From NCBI GenBank assembly GCA_007115705.1, contig QXEO01000464.1, positions 6,816,852 through 6,880,851 on the forward strand: a stretch of DNA of 64,000 nt. Reading direction: 5' to 3'. The position numbers were made by a program, and so were the translations under genes. Within the stretch, counting starts at the first letter, position 1. Every line of letters starts with the position of its first letter. The stretch comes from Dactylis glomerata (Eukaryota; Streptophyta; Magnoliopsida; Poales; Poaceae). This document shows positions 56,114 to 64,000 of the stretch, in pieces. The notes below the pieces were generated by a model, which was not told the DNA's origin, did not search any database, and was given only the letters and a program-made list of their open reading frames with translations.

Positions 56114-58480
56114 CGAATGGCCTAATTAGACACGTGTTGCCTTATAAGCGAACAAAGTAGACGAATATAATTATCAGTCCTGAGCCGGATCGTCCTTCAT
56201 AATTCTATAAAGGTACCCATCCTCAACACAGTTAGTTAAACTGTACTTGCCAGAGACATCGCCATCATCTGGCCAAGCTAAGCTAACCAGCTCCTTCCAA
56301 GTACGTACGTAGAGCAAGCCACACACCACCACGCAAGAGGGGCCGGGTATCGGGCTTAATTTGATCCCAAGCAACCATACGCACGCAAGGAAAACCAAAT
56401 AAGCCAATCGTACACCCGCCCGCACCACCACCACCATCACCGTCGGAGCTAGCTTGGGTCGTCGCCGCACGCGCGCGCCGGTTGCTTTCGGGGAAGCTGT
56501 AGACATGGATCGACCTTCCGAGCTCGCATAGCACCGCACCGCACTACCGGGGCCGTGCGTGCGTGCGTGTTGCCGCGGGGACGCGCGCGCGCGAAGATTC
56601 CAACTGCGACCGGTCCTCTCCAACGGCCGCTCCCACTTCTTCCTCCGACGGGTCGATCGATCGATCGGTCGCCGTTGCTGTTGTTGTTGGTGGCTGATGT
56701 GACGCCGCCGCGCGCGCTCGCCCTCGCCTGAGCGGTTTAGTAACGAACAAGTCGGCCGGTCCCGCTCCCCCTTCCCCGTTTCGTTATTTCATGCACTCCT
56801 AGTGCGCGCTTTCGGGGCTCTCCAATGGGGATGGGTGGTCGGGGTCGGCGTGACGGCGACCGTCTGATATGTCCGTCGATGCAGATGCAACGTACGCGTC
56901 CCCGGCTGGTGGGGCCGATGACGTACGGGCTTGGTCATCATCCCATCGACAACAACTTCTTGATTCCATTTGTTTGGTGTTTAATTAGAACATGATTAAG
57001 GTTTAGTGTGTGTACGGTGATGGGGCTGATGGCAAAGTAATGCTAGCTTAGCTTGTGTCCTATGTTTCATTAATAAAGCCTGCCGATGGGTTTCTCCTTC
57101 TTTAGATAGTACTAATCAATAATCATCGATGTTAGCAATTTACATGTTTCAAGGAAGATCTCCAAAGATGAATTCTACGTCTCTCGAGTCACGGTTTTAT
57201 TCCTCAGCCGCTATTTTTGGTATAAAAATATTGGCTGATATTTACCAGTATTCATATTATTTGTTCAAATTTATTTTGTTATAAATTACTGACATTTTTA
57301 ATTTATTTGACAAATCGCTGAAGTTATTTGGGCCGGTATTTCAGGAAATAGCCAATGCTGGTTTCGACCGGTATTTTTTTGAGAAAGAGAAAACAGTCTT
57401 GGTCGTGACTCGTGACTCGTGACTCGTGACTCACACTACCTAAATCAGGACGATTCAGAGCGTCATATACTTGCCAAAGGCAATTTATCAGGGCGCTGGG
57501 CATTGACACGTTTCCATAAAATTTGTAGCTTATTATAACATTGTCCAACATATTTGCATCATAATTAGAGTTTCCACCATGCATTTCAATGATTTATAGG
57601 AGGATTTCCCACATGTTAACTCTGCAGTGCAGAAATTTCCTTTGTTTGCGTAATTTTTTTTACTATAAAGAACCTTTCCGGACTCAATGCGACCTAAGAT
57701 TTTGCCATGCAAGATTTTATTATCTGAGATCCAACATTCAGATACACTATAACTCGCGGAAAACTCACCTTTGGAAGGCATCTGGAGGGGAACTAGCAGA
57801 AGGGCACCGATCGTCATCACCACTCGGATCATTAGAGGCTTGGACATCATCCCCATCACCACACACGCTGCATATTCATCGTCATCACCTACATCCCCAT
57901 CTCATTGCCATCTTGTTGTATTTCCTATACTTGATTGTGGATCTGCACAAGTTTCCATCCATTTATATGTACCCCCATTTACATTCATATTGTGATGATG
58001 TTATTTTCCTCCATGAGTGAGTAGTTACTTGAGTTCTTGGGGATGATGAAACTCTAGCATGAATTATTTGTTAAATAAAGATGGTTATGTTTTACTCATG
58101 TTTTTATTATTAGTTTTCCATTTTGATATCTTGTGAAGAGATCCATGCAATATTTGCCTATAGGGCGGAAGGGGGAATTACCTCTAGAGGCATGGTAGTT
58201 GGGAGCGTTGCAAGTAACACCCTCACATAGAACCATTGCCATGTAGATAGAGGGGATAAAAGGAGACTCACCTAACCTATCCATGACCATGGGCACCATG
58301 GGAACCCCTTAATTATGGTGTATTGCGATGATTTGCTGGATACGACTATTGTGGTCATGAGGGGTGGTTGATGTTGATGATTCGTGAGCAATTGCCCATC
58401 TTGGAGCTCCTCCCATAAGAAACACATGAGAAAAGATATTAGCATTGATATCCATTTTATTAAATGCTTAGTACAAATGC
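56114..58480. other. Right flank of the CACTA element, no supported gene
   Basis: Continues the sequence left of 42710. GC-rich around 56400-56800, then AT-rich. A minus-strand frame at 56174-56623 is open but shows no domain. An 8-bp tandem repeat lies at about 57403-57432. Nothing else is recognised. Confidence 0.45.
57403..57432. repeat. 8-bp tandem repeat
   Basis: About four copies of GTGACTCG in a row. Confidence 0.85.
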
Positions 58481-59275
58481 TAGTGGTGGATTCACTACTC
58501 CCTAAGAACGCCTTCGCCCATCGTAGTTTCATTCTCTTTACAACGCGTTGTTCGCTGTCTCGTTACTCTTCTTGGTTTACTTTACTGTTTCGATTTGCAG
58601 TCACACTTGCTTTCTCCTACTTGAAGTCAAAGATAGCTTTCAAACACTCTTTGGTGAATAGTGACAAAGATCATTGTCAAACCTTGGCCGGTAGGCTCTC
58701 TGTGAACTCTATTTCGAAACTAGCTATACCGACCTGTGCACTTGCAGACATCAATGCGCCAATGATTGCCCATCTTATATTCGCGGATAATTCTCTAATA
58801 CACATGGAGGCAAATGAGGAAACATATCATGGACTTGTATTGTGATATCTCAGGCCAAATGGTAAGTAGCATTTATTTTAGCCCGAGTACTCCTATTGAG
58901 GAGACAGTGGTGTATGTGATAAACTGAATATTGTAGTGAATGAAAAGTATTTGGGTTTACCAGCTATGGTTGGAGCGGATGCGAGTGACTATTTTCAACA
59001 GCTCATTTAAAACGTTTTGGCTAAGATCAGTTGATGGAAGGAAAAAGTTGCTTTATATGAGTGGAAAGGAATTTCTTCTTAAAGCGGCCGCACAGCTATA
59101 CCGGTGTTTGCAATGACATTATTCAAAGTTCTGAAAAATATATGTAACAAAATTACTGATTTTATTTTGCACCTATTGTGGGGTGATGATGATGAACATA
59201 AGAAGATGCATTGGGTAGCATGATGGAAAATGTGTATCCTGAAAGGACGTGGTGAAATGGGTTTCTGTGACACAC
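58481..59275 (+). pseudogene. LINE reverse-transcriptase fragment, cut by element C
   Basis: Degraded plus-strand frames contain HLIFADNSLIHMEANEE, which is the FADD catalytic box of plant LINE RT with D-to-N change, then KYLGLPAMVGADASDYF, KEKVALYEWKGIS and LLWGDDDEHKKMHWVA in the order seen in LINE ORF2. Several stops break the frame. The end at 59275 is the insertion point of Gypsy C. Confidence 0.75.
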
Positions 59276-60880
59276 TAATACGTCTCAAACGTATCTATAA
59301 TTTTTGATGCTCCATGCTTGTTCTTACACCATTTGCTTAGTGTTTTGTTACACTTCGTGGCATTTTTATGCATTTTCTGGAACTAACCTATTAACAAGAT
59401 GCCACAGTGCCGGTTCCTTGTTTTCTGCTATTTTTATGTTTTAGAAAAGTTACACAGGAAATATTCTCGGAATTGGACAAAACAAAAGCCGAACCTCCTA
59501 TTATTTAACGAAGCTTCCAGAAGACCGAAGAGGAGACGGAGGGGGGCCACGGGCCGGCCACACAGTAGGGCGGCGCGGCCAGCCCCTGGCCCGCGCCCCC
59601 TATGTGTGAGACCGCCCTGGTCCACCTCTGCCCCTTCGCCTATAAAGACCCCCCGACAGGAAAAACCTAAGTACCCGATCAATTTTTTAGAAACACATCG
59701 CGATCCACCGTCGTCGTCGACCCGAGATCGGGAGGGTCCAAAAGCTCTTCCCGGCACCCCATCGCCATGCTTGCCTCCGGCGCGATGAGTGAGTAGTATA
59801 CCTTGGACTATGGGTCCATAACAGTAGATAGATGGTTGTCTTCTCCACCATGTGCTTCATGTTTAGATCTCGTGAGCTGCCTTACATGATTGAGATCATC
59901 TTTGTGTAATTCTACATGTTGTGTTTGTTGGGATCCGATGAATATTGGTGTTATGTTGAGTTGATGTGCTGAATCATATATCTTATGCTATCTCTATGTT
60001 GTTTATGATCTTGCATGCTCTCTGTTGTTAGTAGCTATCTTGGCCAAGTAGATACTAGTGACTCCAAGAGGGGGTATTTATGCTCGATAGTTGGGTTCAT
60101 GCCTCTATTTAATCTGGAGGAGTGACAGAAACCTCTAAGGTTGTAGATGTGATGTTGCCACTAGGGAGAAAACAACATTCTTGTGTCCAAGGACATTCGT
60201 TTTGTTTACATTACACACTTTGCTTAATGCAGTTATCTGTTGTTCGCAACTTAATACTCAAGGGGTCCTCGGATGATTCCCCATGAGTGGATTATTAGTC
60301 ATAGATGCAGTTGGATGGCGGTCTATGTATTTTGTTGTAATGCCCAGAGTAAATCTCATAGTGATCCTCGCGACATATGCACGTTATCTTTATTCTATCA
60401 ATTGCCCAACTATAATTTGTTTACCCAGCATGTTGTTATTTATTTTATGGAGAGACACCACTAGTGAACTGTGGACCCCGGTCCAATTTCCTTTACATTG
60501 TTACACCGTTTTACTATTACTCCCACTATTTACTTTCTCACATACTACTATTGCTTTCCACTCGATATGCTCATTCCTTTGTTTACAGCAAACCGGTGAG
60601 ATTGACAACCTCATCGTAAATTGGGAGCAAAGTTCTTGGTTGTGTTGTGTGCAGGTTCCGCGTTGCTACTAGTTGAAGACACGCTAACAAGTGTCGTAAA
60701 CGGCGCCCTTACTGGAGTGTCACAAAGCTAGCAAGCATCACCTTCTTAAGTTTGGCTTTCTCCTACTAGACTGATAAACCTTGGTTTCTTACTAAGGGAA
60801 AACTGCTGCTGTGCTCATCATACCTTCCTCTTGGGGTTCCCAACTGGTCGGTGATCTATGTATCAACACCGTCTGCATCA
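59276..60880 (+). repeat. 5' LTR of element C
   Basis: Starts TAATACGTCTCAAACGTATC, a TG-to-TA change at the first dinucleotide compared with element B, and ends CTGCATCA. TATA-like CTATAAAGACC near 59640. Confidence 0.88.
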
Positions 60881-60890
60881 AGCTGTTTTC

Positions 60891-60908
60891 TGGCGCCGTT
60901 GCCAGGGA
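60891..60908 (+). other. Primer-binding site of element C
   Basis: TGGCGCCGTTGCCAGGGA, 10 bp inside the LTR edge. Confidence 0.8.
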
Positions 60909-61057
60909 GGAAGAAGACTTCTGCAAGGGGAGTTTCGCATGCACATCATTTACATTGTTTATTGTTTTGCTTTACTTTATTTTTGCTTGCATCGTTTTAT
61001 CAAAAATACAAAAAAATAGTTTCCTTTATAGTTGTTATTTCTTTACTTTAGTTCATT

Positions 61058-61651
61058 ATGTTGTTCCCTAAGTATGTTTTGGAGGACCTCTCAGTAGGTA
61101 GTGGTTCTATTATTGGGAAAAGTAACATTGAGGAGTTCTTTAATCATATTAGCATGCATAAAGATGTTGAGGATAAATCTTTGGCCGAGCTTGCTCCTAG
61201 TTATGAAGTTGCTTCTGCTTATTTAGTTCACATGTTGGAAGCTAGGTTTGCTAGCCTTAATCATTTTATGTAATACATGTTTCTTAAGCTTCATGATATT
61301 GAAGACTCCGAAAAGAAAGATTTTATCCTGGAGACTTTGCGTAGAGAATTTAGAGATGTTGCCATTGAAGCTAGGAAAGTTTTTAAGCATTTTAATAAGC
61401 TTGGTTCGCTTGTAGAAGTTGTTGGTACAAACAATGAAGAAACCCAAGTACCAATACCTAGCAAACTCGTGGGATTGCATGAGGCTTTTGAAAACAATTT
61501 TGATTGGATCTGTCCAAAAAATCTTTTTAGTGATTTGAGTGAACCAAAGCGTGATCACAAGGGGTCTTCAAAAACTTATGTGGATGCAATACAATGCCTT
61601 ATTGAAAAGACCTCGGCAGTTGATCTTAATGCCTCTTTCGAAAATACTTGA
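61058..61651 (+). pseudogene. Homologue of the 197-aa protein of element B, one nonsense codon
   Basis: Same start MLFPKYVLEDLSVGSGSIIG and same length as in element B, aligned without gaps, about 82% identical by eye. The codon at 61271-61273 is TAA where element B has CAA (Gln). The next codon also changed from CAC to TAC. The C-terminal block with FENNFDWICPKNLFSDLSEP is fully conserved. Function unknown. Confidence 0.65.
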
Positions 61652-64000
61652 TTTGCACTTTCTGCGCCTAGCTCAAAGGCGTTAAAGAAAAGCACTCTTG
61701 GGAGATAACCCATTATTTTATTTTTAGTTCTTTTTCTTTTATTTGAGTCTTAGAATTTATTAATACTGTAATAACCTCTCCTTATCATTTTTATTTCATT
61801 GTTGTGCTAAGACAAACCTCTAATTTGAGTGAGGTAAGATTTGGGGATGTTGCTGTCCTGAAACAGATTTCGGTGCTGCACCGTAAAAATTTGTGAAAAT
61901 TCTCAGAATATCTTTTTGACCTGCGATTTCTTATGCATATGCCCCAGGTTATATCAAAACTTTCATTAGTTATAAACTTTTTGATTTGAGCAACAGAAAA
62001 CCCTCGAAAACATCGACCTTTGTCAGCTGTTCGTTTTTAACAGATTTCTGCCACTATTTGTGTTTGCCTCTTTATCGATTTCTTTTTTAGTTCTTTTGAT
62101 CACGGAACTTTTGGGGAAGTTGCTAAAGTAGTATATGCTTTATATGTGGTGGTTTTGAGTTGAAATCTGAAGCAAAAAGGGCTTGATTCATTATTATGCT
62201 TACACTAATGTTGCTAATAGAATTGTGTTTAGTTTTGTATGAAGAAAGTTTTCAAGTGTAGGGATTGGAGAATGATGAGATGAGTTGAAGAATGGACAAA
62301 AGCTCAAGCTTTGGGATGCCCACGCACACCAAGAAATATCCAAGAGGTACAAGCGTCAAAGCTTGGGGATGCCCCCGAGGCACCCCTGCTTCATCGGCAA
62401 AAATCAGGTCACCTTTCAACACACTATATTTTTATTGCTTCATGCACTATGCGTTTTTCTTGGAGTGTCTTGTCTTTAGTTTTAAGTTTTGTTTAGTTTT
62501 GTTTGCTGCAATAAATGGTTGGACCCCAACAAATTTCCTTTGGAGAAGTTGTCTTGCTTTTCATTTGCCAAGAACACTCCATTTTTCACTCTTATCGTTC
62601 AACGAGTGTTCTCTTTTTCTAGAACTGCGTTTAGCTTTCATTTTTCGCCTTGATTTTTATTCAGATCTTGCTATATCTTTATATCAAGGTGTATTTTGAC
62701 CTCTGGTCCATGTTTGTTTTCATCAAAAGAGTTGGTTCAAAAAGGTTTGAATGGTGTTGGAAAAGAGAAAAAAAATTATGCAAAAAAGTGGTACAAAAAG
62801 GAGCTTGTTTAGACTACGGCTTAGACTTTTGCATGTCGTGCTTGATGTCGTTTTGATAGTATGCTTAGTGATTTTTTTTGTAGCATGACTTGTCTCAAAT
62901 GACTGAGATTGCTTAATGAGCCTTTAAAAAAATCATGCATTGTTCTTATTATTTGGAAGCATTAATTTGGTTTTCTCCTTGATGCTTTATTTGGGTTAAC
63001 TTGGCGCATGCTCACACATGTTTGACTCATACAAAGTCGCCATAAGCCTTTATGATCATTTAGTTTTTGACTTTTGATGCCATCTTATGCTTCTCTTAAT
63101 GATGCTTTGTCGCTTTACATGATTATGGCCGTTATTGCTCTCTTAGTTGGTCGCTCTCAGTCTTTTGCTAGCCCTCATTTTGTACTGAGTATGAGCTCTA
63201 CTCGTGCATCCAACTCCTAAAAACCAAGTTGTTCCAATGTGTCCACCATACATACCTATTAGCAATTTGCTATTCCAAAGTACATTTGACTTGCTTTTAT
63301 ATATCCTTCAAATTAAACTCTTTTGGTGTTATGCGAAAATTGGTCAGTAAAGCTCTCGCGAACCTGATGGCACACTTTATTTTTCTCGTTCTTAAAAATT
63401 TGACATTGTGGCTCTCTTATGTTGAGTTGTTATACTTGCAAGTTGTAAGTTGGAAATTAGCCAAACCATGCCGTCATGGGGTAAGCTTTCAACATTGCAC
63501 TTCTTATTTGAGTTGATATCGTGATCTTTTGTTTATGGATACTCGCGATGTGAAATAAATTGGGAATTTTGCGGGATCATGGAGTTTTTATACGCGTTAG
63601 AGAAACGCCTGGGCCGTTAATCTAAGCCATGCATAATTCATGGTGGAAATTTACAGCATGCCCATAGTGAATATTCGACGACGCATCTCAAAATAAAAAC
63701 CTATACCAATAGTAAATAAAAGAGATGTCGAGGTGTTCATTGTCTGTTTGTCCTGTCATTTTGATGTGGGCTTGTTCCATGTCATCGGGCACGAAGGTAC
63801 CCCCATTGGCAGTTCTCGATGATATGTGTATACTTACAATGACAAGAGCTTGCTTGGGACTCTAAGTCAAGTAGCATGAGGTTTGGGTATTCGTACTTCA
63901 CGGGACACGAGGTTTTCAACTTATGATTTGTCAAGCATATGCTTCATAATTGTACTCTCATTAACTTTAACCATTCAAGATGCCTATGATGGGGGCAATG
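61652..64000 (+). other. Untranslated interior of element C
   Basis: No gene. Collinear with 29409-32349 of element B read on the other strand: GAGATAACCCATT box near 61700, paired GGGATGCC boxes at about 62313 and 62368, then AT-rich sequence to the window end. Confidence 0.7.

Larger units (their letters stand above)
59276..64000 (+). mobile_element. Gypsy LTR retrotransposon C (relative of B), runs off the window
   Basis: Plus-strand element with a 1,605-bp 5' LTR (59276-60880), PBS TGGCGCCGTTGCCAGGGA (60891-60908), one short broken ORF (61058-61651) and a long untranslated interior collinear with element B. Its 3' LTR lies beyond the window. The 5 bp before it are CACAC. It interrupts a LINE fragment. 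Confidence 0.88.

Noticed and set aside
56174..56623. Open minus-strand frame of 149 codons in GC-rich flank sequence
   Set aside because: No recognisable domain, no clear promoter or intron, and GC-rich sequence gives open frames by chance.
1..64000. tRNA, rRNA, riboswitch or other structured RNA genes
   Set aside because: None seen; the TGGTATCAGAGC-type matches are primer-binding sites of retrotransposons, not tRNA genes.

Overview
The window is nuclear DNA of a large-genome grass, most likely a Triticeae species (wheat, Aegilops or barley type). This is inferred from nested LTR retrotransposons, Stowaway MITEs with CTCCCTCC ends, a large CACTA transposon, LINE remnants and one spliced plant transcription-factor gene. 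No prokaryotic or organellar genes, rRNA genes or tRNA genes were recognised. Family names such as Sabrina/WHAM-like or Athila-like rest on remembered structure, not on a database search.

Left part (1-16292) is a decayed retrotransposon nest. Gypsy element A (minus strand) enters from beyond the window. Its LTR (3874-4930 and 13846-14166) is split by Gypsy element E (4931-6630, plus) and Athila-type element D (6631-13845, minus), which a deletion has fused. Then come 14167-14484 (unassigned), pieces of a LINE, and the 3' end of Copia element H. The stretch 14683-16292 is a local inversion. Turning it back rejoins the Copia RNase H tail, the LINE ORF2 tail and the Copia target-site duplication.

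Middle (16293-35644): Copia element H (minus) with 154-bp LTRs carries two clean nested insertions. Gypsy F (16969-24095, TSD GACAT, LTRs differing at 7 of 919 positions) sits in the reverse transcriptase. Gypsy B (27738-34808, TSD GAGAG, LTRs about 3% different) sits in gag. F carries a spliced gene on the strand opposite to its own LTR/PBS orientation.

The one convincing host gene is an R2R3-MYB gene of the MYB52/54/105/117 type (37456-38699, three exons, 239 aa). The Copia nest ends about 1.8 kb upstream of its ATG, and nested Stowaway MITEs lie just downstream. From 42710 to 56113 runs a 13.4-kb CACTA transposon. It has an intact TNP2 transposase, a small uncharacterised ORF with its own TATA box, and a broken second gene (Transposase_24-like plus a Ulp1-like cysteine protease domain). 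CACTA-type subterminal repeats lie at both ends and in the middle.

Right part: 56114-58480 is mostly unassigned. A LINE reverse-transcriptase fragment follows, then Gypsy element C (59276 to the window end, plus strand), a relative of B with the same short conserved ORF.
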